Shown here: positions 28,832-42,532 of the stretch, piece after piece | Position numbering within the stretch: position 1 is the first letter of the stretch | Layout of the letters: the number at the start of each line of letters is the position of its first letter | Assembly (NCBI GenBank): GCA_002840095.1 | Contig: PGZL01000008.1 | Location: 1 to 64,000 of the forward strand | Origin: Gammaproteobacteria bacterium HGW-Gammaproteobacteria-1 | GTDB taxonomy: Bacteria > Pseudomonadota > Gammaproteobacteria > Thiohalomonadales > Thiohalomonadaceae | Direction: 5' to 3' | DNA length: 64,000 nucleotides | Notes under the pieces: generated by a model | What the model saw: only the letters and a program-made list of their open reading frames with translations | Database searches by the model: none | Told to the model about the DNA's origin: nothing | Position numbers and translations under genes: made by a program

Positions 28832-28859
28832 CGAAACCCGAAACTCGCAACTCGAAACT
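28832..28859. repeat. CGAAACT-type short tandem (family G, single arm)
   Basis: cgaaacccgaaactcgcaactcgaaact between gldF-like start and gldA-like stop. Confidence 0.6.
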
Positions 28860-28868
28860 GGTTTTTCA

Positions 28869-29816
28869 TCATGCGGCGTCCTCCACCATGGGCTCGTTGC
28901 GGGTCAGCTGCACGAAGATGTCTTCCAGCGACAGGCGTTCCGGCGTCAGTTCCAGCAGGCCCCAGCCGCCGTGCACCGCGGCGGCGGCCACGGCCTCCGC
29001 CGGGTTGGTCTCCGGCGTGTGATGCAGGCGGTAGCGGCCCTCTTCCAGCGGCTCCACTTCCTGCACGCCGTCGATGCCCTGCAGCGCCGCCGCCGGCGGC
29101 GGAAAGCGCAGCGCCACGCGCAGGGCGGCGAGCTGCATGCGCCGGGTGAGCCCGTCGATGGTGTCGGTGAGCACCAGTTCGCCGCGGTTGATGATCTGCA
29201 CGCGGTCACAGGTGGCCTGGACCTCGGGCAGGATGTGGGTGGAGAGGATCACGCTGTGTTCCGCCGACAGCTCGCGGATGAGGGTGCGGATTTCGCGGAT
29301 CTGGATCGGGTCGAGGCCGACGGTGGGCTCGTCCAGGATCACCACCGCCGGCTGGTGGATGATGGCCTGGGCGATGCCGACGCGCTGCTGGTAGCCCTTG
29401 GACAGGTTGCCGATGAGGCGCCGCCCCACCTCGGCGAGGCCGCAGCGTTCGCGCGCGGCGACGACGGCCTGGCGCACCCGGTTGCCGGGGATGCGGTTGA
29501 GGCGCGCGCTGTAGGTGAGGAATTCATCCACCGTCAGTTCGCGGTACAGCGGCGGCTGCTCCGGCAGGTAGCCCAGGGCCGCCTTGGCCTCGCGCGGGTT
29601 GTCGAGCAGGTCGATGCCGTTGATCAGCACCCTGCCCTCGCTGGGGGCCAGGTTGCCGGTGATCATCTGCATGGTGGTGGATTTGCCGGCGCCGTTGGGG
29701 CCGAGAAAGCCCAGCACCTCGCCGCGCCGGACCTGGAAGCTGAGTCCGTTCACGGCGCGGTGGGTGCCGAAATAGCGGGTGAGATGCTGTACGTCGATGA
29801 GGGTGTCCATATCCAT
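28869..29816 (-). CDS. ABC transporter ATP-binding protein (GldA-like)
   Basis: Walker A GPNGAGKST; LSKGYQQRVGIAQ; DEPTVGLDP. Confidence 0.93.
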   Translation of the reverse strand: MDMDTLIDVQHLTRYFGTHRAVNGLSFQVRRGEVLGFLGPNGAGKSTTMQMITGNLAPSEGRVLINGIDLLDNPREAKAALGYLPEQPPLYRELTVDEFLTYSARLNRIPGNRVRQAVVAARERCGLAEVGRRLIGNLSKGYQQRVGIAQAIIHQPAVVILDEPTVGLDPIQIREIRTLIRELSAEHSVILSTHILPEVQATCDRVQIINRGELVLTDTIDGLTRRMQLAALRVALRFPPPAAALQGIDGVQEVEPLEEGRYRLHHTPETNPAEAVAAAAVHGGWGLLELTPERLSLEDIFVQLTRNEPMVEDAA

Positions 29817-29842
29817 GGCTTTTTGGTCAATTATTGATTTAT

Positions 29843-29867
29843 CGCGGAATTAGTTTATCATTCCGCG
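29843..29867. promoter_or_regulatory. Palindrome CGCGGAAT-N9-ATTCCGCG in divergent promoter region
   Basis: Perfect 8-nt arms between gldA-like (-) and GGDEF gene (+). Confidence 0.35.
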
Positions 29868-29956
29868 CGGTTATTCGGCCCAGCCAAACACAGGCAATCG
29901 CGCTACTGTTGCCAAAGACAAAATAAACGGGCCGTAAGTTCACACCACAATACGCC

Positions 29957-31039
<1,083 letters not shown>

Positions 31040-31091
31040 CGCCGCCGCCGTACAATGGGCGCCGTTGTCCCTGTACGGATCCTCCCTGACC

Positions 31092-33056
<1,965 letters not shown>

Positions 33057-33062
33057 CCGGCG

Positions 33063-34298
33063 TCAGCCGGCGCGTGTGCCGGCACGCGCGTCGGCGCCGG
33101 GGATGACGGCGGAAAGACTGTCACCGGCCCAGCGTACGGAGTCGAGGTAGGCCTGGCGGTAGGTGGTGCCGTCGAGGCTTTGGCACATGCGGTCCCAGGC
33201 GCCCCATTCATAAAGCAGCACCTGTTCCAGTACCTGGCCCAGGTGCCCCTCGCGCGAGCGCAATGCCGCCTTCACGTCGTCCACCAGCGGCAGTTCCTCC
33301 AGCACTTCCTCCATCGGCCGATCCATCAGTGCGTCCATGGCGGAAAGCAGGCCGACGGTGAAAAAACGATCGAGGCCGTCGTGGCGGCGGGCGGCGCCGA
33401 GCAGCTCGCACATGCGGGCGCGCACCAGCGCGGTCACCATCAGCTCGCGCGGCTTGTCGTCGAGGCGGGTGAACAGGATCAGGGTGATCCAGTTCTTGAT
33501 GGTGCTGGCGCCGATGATCACCAGGGCGCGGCGCAGGGATTCGACCTTGCGGCGAATGGCGACGCAGGGCGAGTTCACGTAGCGCAGCAGGCGATAGGTG
33601 AGCGCCGCGTCCTGCGCCACCATTTTTTCCAGCTTGTTGATGTCGGTGTCGGGGTGTTGCAGTTCGGCCAGCAGGTTCATCAGCACCAGCCGGTTTACCG
33701 GCCGACTGCGGCCGCGCACGATGTTCGGCTTGCAGAAAAAATAGCCCTGGAAGTAATCGAAGCCCAGCTGCTTGCAGCGCTCGAATTCCTCGTGCGTTTC
33801 CACCTTTTCCGCCAGCAGGCGCACCTTGCGCTGCTTCAGGGCCTGCACGCGACCGGCCAGCACCTCCGGGTCGATGCCGAGGATGTCGAACTTGATGATG
33901 TGGGCCAGCTCGACCAGGGGTTCCAGCTCGGGGCGGTAGACGAAATCGTCCAGCGCGATGATGTAGCCGTTCTTTACCAGCCTGCGCACGGCCTCGATGA
34001 GGACGGGATCGGGTTCGATGTCCTCCAGCACTTCCAGCACCACGCGCTTGCTGGAAAACGGTAGCGGCCGATCGCCGACCAGGAAACTGCGGCTGAGGTT
34101 GATGAAGGCGGGATGGCGTCCGGTGATATTCTCCAGACCCAGCTCCAGAAAGGTATTGAGGATGACTTCGCCGGTGGCCTGATCGCCGTCGAGGAATTGC
34201 GCCTGATTGTCGTGGCCGCTGCGATAGAGCAGTTCGTAGCCGATGACCTCGAGGCTGCGGTTGTAGATGGGCTGGCGCCCGACGTAGATATCGTCCAT
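33063..34298 (-). CDS. EAL (degenerate) + HDOD domain signalling protein
   Basis: DIYVGRQPIYNRSLEVIGYELLYRSG; HDOD region DINKLEKMVAQDAALTYRLLRYVNS. Confidence 0.87.
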   Translation of the reverse strand: MDDIYVGRQPIYNRSLEVIGYELLYRSGHDNQAQFLDGDQATGEVILNTFLELGLENITGRHPAFINLSRSFLVGDRPLPFSSKRVVLEVLEDIEPDPVLIEAVRRLVKNGYIIALDDFVYRPELEPLVELAHIIKFDILGIDPEVLAGRVQALKQRKVRLLAEKVETHEEFERCKQLGFDYFQGYFFCKPNIVRGRSRPVNRLVLMNLLAELQHPDTDINKLEKMVAQDAALTYRLLRYVNSPCVAIRRKVESLRRALVIIGASTIKNWITLILFTRLDDKPRELMVTALVRARMCELLGAARRHDGLDRFFTVGLLSAMDALMDRPMEEVLEELPLVDDVKAALRSREGHLGQVLEQVLLYEWGAWDRMCQSLDGTTYRQAYLDSVRWAGDSLSAVIPGADARAGTRAG

Positions 34299-34548
34299 GC
34301 AGGTTGACCGCCCTGACTCCTGTGCCTGGTCGCCCGACGTCCCGACCGGTGGGTCGCAGCGGAAGCACACTATACCCACTTTCCAGAAACGGGTACAAAC
34401 CCTGCGGTTGTGCAGAAACCCTGATTTTTACAGGCGAAATGGCAGGCCGTGATTCATGCGGCTACCCTTGCAACATTCCGTCCGCCGCGTGTTCCAACAG
34501 TAAGCGGCGACCTCCTGTTGCCCCTGTCATACGTGAGGTTTTCCCGTC

Positions 34549-35718
34549 ATGAGTTCCGGCCTGCTGAACCCAAGCGCGTTCGGCGTCATCGCCTACACGC
34601 TGCTGCTGACCCATATCACCATCGCCGCCGTCACCATCTTCCTGCACCGGCACCAGGCGCACCGCGCCCTGACGCTGCACCCGGTGGCAAGCCACTTCTT
34701 CCGCTTCTGGCTCTGGCTCACCACCGGCATGGTGACCCGCCAGTGGGTCGCGGTGCATCGCAAGCACCACGCCCGCTGCGAAACCGCGGACGACCCGCAC
34801 AGCCCCCAGGTGCTGAGCCTGAAAAAGGTGCTGCTGGAGGGCGCTGAACTGTACCGCCGCGAGGCGGACAACGGGGAAACCCTGGCGGTGTACGGCAAGG
34901 GTACGCCGGACGACGCCGTGGAGCGCCGGCTGTACAGCCGCTATCCCTACCTCGGCATCGTGCTGATGCTGGCACTGGACGTACTGCTGCTCGGCCCCAT
35001 CGGCATCACCGTGTGGGCGGTACAGATGATCTGGATTCCGTTGTTTGCCGCCGGCGTGATCAACGGCATCGGCCACTATTTCGGCTACCGTACCTACGCC
35101 AGCCCCGACGCCGCCACCAACATCGTGCCCTGGGGCATCCTCATCGGCGGTGAGGAGTTGCACAACAACCACCACGCCTACCCCGGTTCGGCCCGGCTCT
35201 CCAGCCAGCCCTGGGAGTTCGATATCGGCTGGTTCTACATCCGCCTCCTGGAACGCATGGGCCTGGCCCGGGTCAAGAAGGTGGCCCCGTCGCCCGCCCG
35301 GCTGCTGCCCACGGCTGCGGGGCCGGACCCGGACACGCTGCGCACCATTGCGGTGCATCGCATGCAGGTACTGGCCCGCTACAGCCGCAAGGTGATCAAG
35401 GCGGCCTACCGTGCCGAGGTGCGCCGCCTCGGCGGTGCCGATCCGGAGCTGCGCCAGGCCCGCGCCCTGCTGCTGCGCGAGGAGTCGCTCAACGACGGCA
35501 GCGCCCGCCGGCGCCTGCAACAGGTGCTGGCCCGCAGCGAGGCACTGGCCACGGTCTACCGGTTCCGGGAACGGCTGCAGGCGATCTGGCAGGGGGCGGC
35601 GGAGGGGCAGGCCCTGGCGGCCCTGGAGCAGTGGCGGCGGGAGGCGGAGGCCTCGGGGGTGGCCGCCCTGCAGGAGTTCGCCCGGCGCATCGGCGGCTGG
35701 CGTTCGGCCGCCGGCTGA
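34549..35718 (+). CDS. acyl-CoA / fatty-acid desaturase
   Basis: Histidine boxes HRHQAHR, HRKHHARC, HNNHHAYP. Confidence 0.9.
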   Translation: MSSGLLNPSAFGVIAYTLLLTHITIAAVTIFLHRHQAHRALTLHPVASHFFRFWLWLTTGMVTRQWVAVHRKHHARCETADDPHSPQVLSLKKVLLEGAELYRREADNGETLAVYGKGTPDDAVERRLYSRYPYLGIVLMLALDVLLLGPIGITVWAVQMIWIPLFAAGVINGIGHYFGYRTYASPDAATNIVPWGILIGGEELHNNHHAYPGSARLSSQPWEFDIGWFYIRLLERMGLARVKKVAPSPARLLPTAAGPDPDTLRTIAVHRMQVLARYSRKVIKAAYRAEVRRLGGADPELRQARALLLREESLNDGSARRRLQQVLARSEALATVYRFRERLQAIWQGAAEGQALAALEQWRREAEASGVAALQEFARRIGGWRSAAG

Positions 35719-35738
35719 GCGCGGCAGGGCCGGAAAAC

Positions 35739-35766
35739 AAAAAGCCCGGCTTGAGCCGGGCTTTTT
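35739..35766. terminator. Bidirectional intrinsic terminator
   Basis: aaaaagcccggcttgagccgggcttttt between convergent desaturase and rpmG. Confidence 0.88.
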
Positions 35767-35788
35767 GCTATTCGGAGGCGAGGAAGCG

Positions 35789-35956
35789 TTACTTGATCTT
35801 CGCTTCCTTGTACACAACATGCTTGCGGACGACGGGATCGAACTTCTTGATCTCCATCTTCTCGGGCATGGTGCGCTTGTTCTTGGTGGTGGTGTAGAAA
35901 TGACCGGTGTCCGCGGTGGACACCAGCTTGATCTTGTCGCGTGCGCCTTTGGCCAT
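35789..35956 (-). CDS. rpmG: 50S ribosomal protein L33 (55 aa, below ORF-track cutoff)
   Basis: [55 protein letters not shown]. Confidence 0.96.
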   Translation of the reverse strand: MAKGARDKIKLVSTADTGHFYTTTKNKRTMPEKMEIKKFDPVVRKHVVYKEAKIK

Positions 35957-35967
35957 GGTTGTTCCCC

Positions 35968-36204
35968 TTAGACCTTCTCGCCATTGGCACGCAGCTCGGC
36001 CAGAACGGCATCGATGCCCTTCTTGTCGATAGTGCGCATGGCCTTGGTGGAAACACGCAGGCGGACGAAGCGGTTTTCGCTCTCAACCCAGAAGCGGTGG
36101 CTCTGCAGGTTGGGCAGGAAGCGACGGCGCGTCTTGTTGTTCGCGTGCGATACGTTGTTACCGGTCATCGGGCCTTTACCCGTAACCTTGCATACTCTGG
36201 ACAT
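35968..36204 (-). CDS. rpmB: 50S ribosomal protein L28
   Basis: [34 protein letters not shown]. Confidence 0.98.
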   Translation of the reverse strand: MSRVCKVTGKGPMTGNNVSHANNKTRRRFLPNLQSHRFWVESENRFVRLRVSTKAMRTIDKKGIDAVLAELRANGEKV

Positions 36205-36277
36205 GTTTCTTGCCTCCGAACAGGAATTCTTTCCCGCCTCCCGGCGAGGAGCCGCGTTTTATACCAGATACCGCCCC

Positions 36278-36952
36278 TCAGATCAAACCCCGTTCCGCCA
36301 GGGACGTGATTTCGCCGTCGCCGACGATGAGGTGATCCAGCACCCGTATCTCCACCACGCCCAGGGCGTCGCGCAGGCGGCGGGTGATGGATTCGTCGGC
36401 CCGGCTCGGTTCCGCCACCCCGGAGGGATGGTTGTGGGCCAGGATCACGGCGGCGGCATTGTGGGCCAGGGCGCGCTTGACCACCTCGCGGGGGTGCACC
36501 GAGGCGCCGTCGATGGTACCACTGAACAATTCCTCGAAGGCGATGACGCGGTGGCGGTTGTCGAGAAACAGGGCGGCAAACACCTCGTGGCCGTAGCCGC
36601 GCAGACGGGCGGCGAGAAAGCGCCGGGTGTCGTCCGGCGAGCTCAGGGCGTCGCCCCGTTGCAGGGTGGCCAGCAGGTGGCGCCGCCCCAGCTCCAGGGT
36701 GGCCTGCAACTGTACGTACTTGGCCTCGCCCAGGCCCTTGTGACGACAGAAATTCTTGCAGTCGGCCTCCAGCAGCGGGCGCAAGCCGCCGAAGTCGCCG
36801 ATGAGCCGGCGCGCCAGATCCACCGCGCTCATGCCGGTGACCCCGGTGCGCAGGAAGATTGCCAGCAGCTCGGCGTCGGACAGGGCGCCGGCGCCCCGTT
36901 GCAACAGCTTTTCCCGCGGTCGCTCCGCCGCAGGCCAGTCCCTGATGGCCAT
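36278..36952 (-). CDS. radC: RadC/JAB-MPN domain protein
   Basis: [35 protein letters not shown]. Confidence 0.95.
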   Translation of the reverse strand: MAIRDWPAAERPREKLLQRGAGALSDAELLAIFLRTGVTGMSAVDLARRLIGDFGGLRPLLEADCKNFCRHKGLGEAKYVQLQATLELGRRHLLATLQRGDALSSPDDTRRFLAARLRGYGHEVFAALFLDNRHRVIAFEELFSGTIDGASVHPREVVKRALAHNAAAVILAHNHPSGVAEPSRADESITRRLRDALGVVEIRVLDHLIVGDGEITSLAERGLI

Positions 36953-36981
36953 GGATCACCTCCGTGTAGAACCAGAAACAA

Positions 36982-37012
36982 CAGATACAAGATACAAGAG
37001 GAAAGATGCAAG
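36982..37012. repeat. Family D (GATACAAGA) repeat arm, copy 2, flanking B1
   Basis: agatacaagatacaagaggaaagatgcaag; degenerate opposite arm ctcctcgtatcttgt near 37170. Confidence 0.65.
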
Positions 37013-37061
37013 GGTGGAGTGCGCTGCGCGTACGCTTCTATAGGCATGAAAACATGATGAT

Positions 37062-37130
37062 GTCTCGCCAAGGCGCCAAGCACGCCAAGAAAATATCGGC
37101 TTTCTTCGCGTTCCTGGCGTCTTGGCGAGA
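37062..37130. repeat. GCCAAG-type inverted repeat (family B, copy 1)
   Basis: tctcgccaaggcgccaagcacgccaagaaaa ... ttcttcgcgttcctggcgtcttggcgaga. Confidence 0.88.
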
Positions 37131-37212
37131 GTAACTGCCGTTGAAGCGCAGTGAAATCGTCCCCCTCGCTCCTCGTATCTTGTGCCGCGTGCCTTTTGTA
37201 TACTTCACGGCC

Positions 37213-38403
37213 ATGAACGGGTTAGTGAACAGACACATACTCCTCGGCGTGACCGGCGGCATCGCCGCCTACAAGGCCGCCGAGCTGGTGCGGCTGCTGC
37301 GCCGTGCCGGCGCGCAGGTGCGGGTGGTCATGACCCGCGGCGCCACCGAATTCGTCACCCCTCTCACCTTCCAGGCCCTGTCCGGCCATGCCGTGCGCTG
37401 CGAGCTGTTCGACGCCGCCGCCGAGGCCGGGATGGATCACATTGAGTTGGCGCGCTGGGCCGAGCTGGTGCTGGTGGCGCCGGCCAGTGCCGATTTCCTG
37501 GCCCGTCTCGCCGCCGGCCGCGCCGACGACCTGCTGGCCACCCTCAGTCTGGCAACGGCGGCGCCCATCGCCCTGGCGCCGGCGATGAACCGGCAGATGT
37601 GGCAGGCGGCGGCGACGCAGGACAACGTACAAGTCCTGGCCGCACGCGGCGTACATCTCTTCGGCCCGGCCAGCGGCGAGCAGGCCTGCGGCGAGATCGG
37701 CCCCGGCCGCATGCTGGAGCCGGCCGAGCTGGCCCGACGGGCCGGGGAATTGTTTGCCGCCGGGCCGCTGGCGGGGGTGCGTGCCCTGGTCACCGCCGGG
37801 CCGACCCGCGAGGCCATCGACCCGGTGCGCTTCGTCAGCAACCGCAGCTCCGGGCGGATGGGCTTTGCCGTGGCCGGGGCGTTGGCGCTGGCCGGGGCGG
37901 AAGTGACCCTGGTGGCCGGGCCGGTGACCCTGCCTACGCCGGCAGGGGTGCGCCGGGTGGACGTGGAGAGCGCCGCCGAAATGCTGGCGGCGGCGGAACG
38001 GGAACAGTTCGAACTGCTGGTGGCCACCGCGGCGGTGGCCGACTACCGTCCGGTGGCGGCGGCCGACAGCAAGATCAAGAAGAATAACGCCGGGATAATG
38101 CTCGAAATGACACAAAATCCCGATATCCTGGCGCATCTCGCAACCACCCGACCGGAGGTGTTCACGGTTGGTTTCGCCGCCGAGACCGATGAGCTGGAGC
38201 GTTATGCACGCGGTAAGCTGGTACAGAAGAAGCTGGATATGATCGCCGCCAACTGGGTCGGCGGCGGCCGCGGTTTCGATACCGAACGCAACGCATTGCA
38301 GGTGTTTTGGGAAGGCGGCGGCGCGGAACTGGCGGAGGCGCCCAAGGACGAGCTGGCGCGGCAACTGGTGGCGCTCGTTGCCGAGCGTTATGCCGCCAGG
38401 TAA
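37213..38403 (+). CDS. coaBC: phosphopantothenoylcysteine decarboxylase/phosphopantothenate-cysteine ligase
   Basis: [51 protein letters not shown]. Confidence 0.96.
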   Translation: MNGLVNRHILLGVTGGIAAYKAAELVRLLRRAGAQVRVVMTRGATEFVTPLTFQALSGHAVRCELFDAAAEAGMDHIELARWAELVLVAPASADFLARLAAGRADDLLATLSLATAAPIALAPAMNRQMWQAAATQDNVQVLAARGVHLFGPASGEQACGEIGPGRMLEPAELARRAGELFAAGPLAGVRALVTAGPTREAIDPVRFVSNRSSGRMGFAVAGALALAGAEVTLVAGPVTLPTPAGVRRVDVESAAEMLAAAEREQFELLVATAAVADYRPVAAADSKIKKNNAGIMLEMTQNPDILAHLATTRPEVFTVGFAAETDELERYARGKLVQKKLDMIAANWVGGGRGFDTERNALQVFWEGGGAELAEAPKDELARQLVALVAERYAAR

Positions 38404-38467
38404 GGTGAGGCAAACCGGTGCGCGATGCGCACCCTACGCGGGCAACCGCCGACAGGATGTGGACAAT

Positions 38468-38923
38468 ATGCGCAAAATTGAACTCAAAATCCTCGATCCC
38501 CGCATCGGCAGCGAGTATCCCCTGCCGGCCTATGCCACCGACGGTTCCGCCGGGCTCGACCTGCGCGCCTGCGTCGACGCACCGCTGGAGGTGAAACCCG
38601 GCGAGTCCCATCTGGTGCCCACCGGCATCGCCATCCACATCGGCGACCCCGGCCTCGCCGCCGTGCTGCTGCCCCGTTCCGGCCTGGGTCACAAAAAGGG
38701 CATAGTCCTGGGCAACCTGGTGGGACTCATCGACAGCGACTACCAGGGACAGATTTTCGTCTCCTGTTGGAACCGCTCCGATGATTCCTTTACCATCAAT
38801 GCCGGCGAGCGTATTGCCCAGATGGTGTTTGTCCCGGTCGTCCAGGCCGAGTTCGAGGTGGTGGAGGAGTTCGAGGCAAGCGCGCGCGGCAGTGGCGGTT
38901 TCGGCCATACCGGCCACAATTAG
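38468..38923 (+). CDS. dut: dUTP diphosphatase
   Basis: [50 protein letters not shown]. Confidence 0.97.
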   Translation: MRKIELKILDPRIGSEYPLPAYATDGSAGLDLRACVDAPLEVKPGESHLVPTGIAIHIGDPGLAAVLLPRSGLGHKKGIVLGNLVGLIDSDYQGQIFVSCWNRSDDSFTINAGERIAQMVFVPVVQAEFEVVEEFEASARGSGGFGHTGHN

Positions 38924-38949
38924 TCGTCACACTCAGGGAAGCACGCGCC

Positions 38950-40203
38950 GTGAAATCACTGTTCGACAAATTTCGCAAAAAGCCCGAAGCCGAACCGGCT
39001 GCCTTTACCGGCGCGCCCGCGCCGGAGCAGCAAAAGCCCGCGCGCGGCCTGAACATCCGCGTACTGGTGATGCCCCTGCTGATCACCGGCGTGGCGGTCC
39101 TCGTGGCGGCCGCCGCCGTCACCTACTTTCAGTTCGCCCTGCAGGGCCAGGAACGCCGGGATGCACAGATCCATGGCCGCGCCGATCGCATAGCCGATCA
39201 CCTGGCGGGACGTCTGCGGGGTTACACCGACGTCATCGCCGCCTCGGGCCGCTCGCCGGCCGTGGCCGCGGCGATGACGGCGAATGATCCCATTGCACTG
39301 GAGGAGCACGCCGCGCGCCTGCGTGAGCTGTTCCCGTCGTTGTTGCGCGTGCGCTTTATCGCGCATGGCGACGAGCGCCTGGATGAAAACGCCGTACCGC
39401 CCCTGAGCTACGCCTGCCTGGAACTGGCGCGTGCCGCCGAGGGCGGGCAGGAACCGCCCATCGAGGCCCATCTGTACGGCACCAAGGTGCAGCATATCGA
39501 TATGCTGCGCGCCGTCACCGGGCCGCAAGGCATCGTCGGCAGCCTGCTGGTGACCCTGGACGTCGCGGTGCTGCGGGAATGGCTGCTGCCGCTGCTGCCC
39601 GCGGACGGCGGTTACGTGGAATTGCGCCAGGGCGGCGACGGCAAGCACCTGATGCTCGCCGCCGTCGGCGACGCCGGCCTGCAGGGCACGCCCGCCACCT
39701 ATTCGGTACCCCTGGACGGTACGGCCTGGAGCCTGATCTACTGGGCCCCCGCCACCCTGCCGGCTGTGAGCATGGCGCAGCAGACCGCGTTCCTGACGGT
39801 GTTCGGCGTGGCGCTGGTGGTGATGTTGGTGGCCTTCGTCCTGTTCACCACGGTGGCCGGGCGCATCGTGCGCGGCGATTTGGTGGCGGTGGTGAAGCAG
39901 GCGGTGGAAATGTGGAGCGGCCGGCGCCAGCACAATTTCGACGTACGCCTGGCCGAATCGCTGGAGGTGCTGACCGCCCTGGAACAGCACCTGGCGACCA
40001 CCCAGCCGCCCAAGCAGGTGCATCCCGACGCCGCCAAGGCGGCGGCGATGCAGCAGGACAACGGCATCATTGTCGACGAGCCGCCCGAGGGCGAGGACAT
40101 GCCCTCCTCCCTGCTGTTCATGTCCCAGGAATCAATGCAGGTGGAAGAGCTGGGGCCGCCGGGCATCAATCAAAACCGGAACGACACGAAGGACAAAACC
40201 TGA
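38950..40203 (+). CDS. membrane protein resembling the N-terminal non-catalytic domain of AlgC-type phosphomannomutase/phosphoglucomutase
   Basis: TM - periplasmic domain (LFPSLLRVRFIAHGDERLDENAVPPLSYACLELARAAEGGQEPPIEAHLYG) - TM; sits between dut and argB; no phosphohexomutase catalytic domain. Confidence 0.6.
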   Translation: MKSLFDKFRKKPEAEPAAFTGAPAPEQQKPARGLNIRVLVMPLLITGVAVLVAAAAVTYFQFALQGQERRDAQIHGRADRIADHLAGRLRGYTDVIAASGRSPAVAAAMTANDPIALEEHAARLRELFPSLLRVRFIAHGDERLDENAVPPLSYACLELARAAEGGQEPPIEAHLYGTKVQHIDMLRAVTGPQGIVGSLLVTLDVAVLREWLLPLLPADGGYVELRQGGDGKHLMLAAVGDAGLQGTPATYSVPLDGTAWSLIYWAPATLPAVSMAQQTAFLTVFGVALVVMLVAFVLFTTVAGRIVRGDLVAVVKQAVEMWSGRRQHNFDVRLAESLEVLTALEQHLATTQPPKQVHPDAAKAAAMQQDNGIIVDEPPEGEDMPSSLLFMSQESMQVEELGPPGINQNRNDTKDKT

Positions 40204-41181
<978 letters not shown>

Positions 41182-41183
41182 CC

Positions 41184-41768
41184 ATGAGCAACGAAAAACC
41201 CTCGCGCCGCCAGCAGATCCTGGAAGCCCTGGCCCACGAACTGGAAACCAGCCCCGGCGAACGCATCACCACCGCCAGCCTGGCACGCGCCGTGGGCGTG
41301 TCGGAGGCGGCGCTCTACCGCCACTTTCCCAGCAAGGCGAAGATGTTCGAGGGCCTGATCGAATTTCTCGAGGACACGGTGTTCGGCCTCGTTAACCGTA
41401 TCCTGGCCGAGGAAAAGGACGTGGTGACGCGGTGCGAGAAGATCATGGGCGTGCTGCTGGGTTTTTCCGCCCGCAATCCCGGCATCACCCGCATCCTGGT
41501 GGGCGATGCGCTGGTGGGTGAAACGGAGCGTCTGCGCGTGCGTGTCGGCCAGTTTTACGATCGCATCGAAACCCAGTTCAAGCAGGTGCTGCGTGAAGGG
41601 GAGCTGGCGGGACGTCTGCCTTCGGGGGCACCGGCAGCGGCGATGGCGGGCCTGCTGGTGGCAGCGGCCCATGGCCGCATGGCGCAATTCGTGCGCAGCG
41701 GCTTCAAGCGTTCGCCGCTGGAGCTGTGGGAGCAGCAGTGGCCGCTGCTGGCGCGGGGATTGTTCTAG
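41184..41768 (+). CDS. slmA: nucleoid occlusion factor SlmA
   Basis: RRQQILEALAHELETSPGERITTASLARAVGVSEAALYRHFPSKAKMFEGLIEFLEDT. Confidence 0.94.
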   Translation: MSNEKPSRRQQILEALAHELETSPGERITTASLARAVGVSEAALYRHFPSKAKMFEGLIEFLEDTVFGLVNRILAEEKDVVTRCEKIMGVLLGFSARNPGITRILVGDALVGETERLRVRVGQFYDRIETQFKQVLREGELAGRLPSGAPAAAMAGLLVAAAHGRMAQFVRSGFKRSPLELWEQQWPLLARGLF

Positions 41769-41820
41769 GTGGACGACGGGCGATAACCGCCACGCACTGC
41801 CGAAGTGCGGTGCGCTCTTT

Positions 41821-42462
41821 TTAGCGCGGCCGCACGCCCTTGAGTTCACGAAAGCGCTTCAGATCCATATCGAATTTTTCCAGCAGCTGTTCCTTTTCCC
41901 GCTTCTTGTATTCGATGTAGTCCTTTTTTTCCTGGATTTGCTTCTCCAGCGAGGCCATGTCTTCCTTGAGCTCGGTCGGCAGCGGGCTGCCGGCGCGTTC
42001 CAGTGCCGCGGCGCGTTTCTTGAGGTCATCCTGTTTGCGGTTGAGGGTGTTGATGGTGGCGCCGGTGATTTCGATGGTGGCGTCGATGGCGCCGGTGGCG
42101 CGATCGCGTGAGGCGATCAGTTCCTGCTCGGTAGTGAAGGTGGACAGCAGCATGTTGTCGTAGCTGGCCTGTTCCTCCAGGCGCTTTTTCTCCTCGACGA
42201 TGCGACGCTCTTCCGCCTCCTTGGTGGCACGCTCCGCTTCCAGTTCCTCCGCGGTCTTGGCGCGTTCCTTGACTTCGATGGTGACCCCGCGCTCGTTGAC
42301 GGTGCGCGTCTCCTGCTGCGCGTATTCCGGTGGCACGACGTTGCCGCATTCGCGCACGCCTTCCTTGTTGGTCCAGCATTTGATGGCGCCGAAGGCGCTG
42401 CCGGGCAAGGCGACCGTGAGGGCCAGCAACAGGGCGGGCAGGCGCAAAGCGTTAAGGATCAT
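41821..42462 (-). CDS. secreted coiled-coil protein, DUF4124-like N-terminus
   Basis: Signal peptide, IKCWTNKEGVRECGNVVPPEYAQQ, long charged coiled coil. Confidence 0.65.
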   Translation of the reverse strand: MILNALRLPALLLALTVALPGSAFGAIKCWTNKEGVRECGNVVPPEYAQQETRTVNERGVTIEVKERAKTAEELEAERATKEAEERRIVEEKKRLEEQASYDNMLLSTFTTEQELIASRDRATGAIDATIEITGATINTLNRKQDDLKKRAAALERAGSPLPTELKEDMASLEKQIQEKKDYIEYKKREKEQLLEKFDMDLKRFRELKGVRPR

Positions 42463-42532
42463 GGCGGTGGATCTCCGGATGGCCGCGTACAAACAAGGCT
42501 TACAGTATACTGCCGTGCCCAGGTAACGTCAT

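Noticed and set aside
41769-41815. Hairpin CGCACT-GCCGA-AGTGCG followed by CTCTTTTT as a slmA terminator
   Set aside because: Short stem separated from the T-run by several bases; weak, so not listed.
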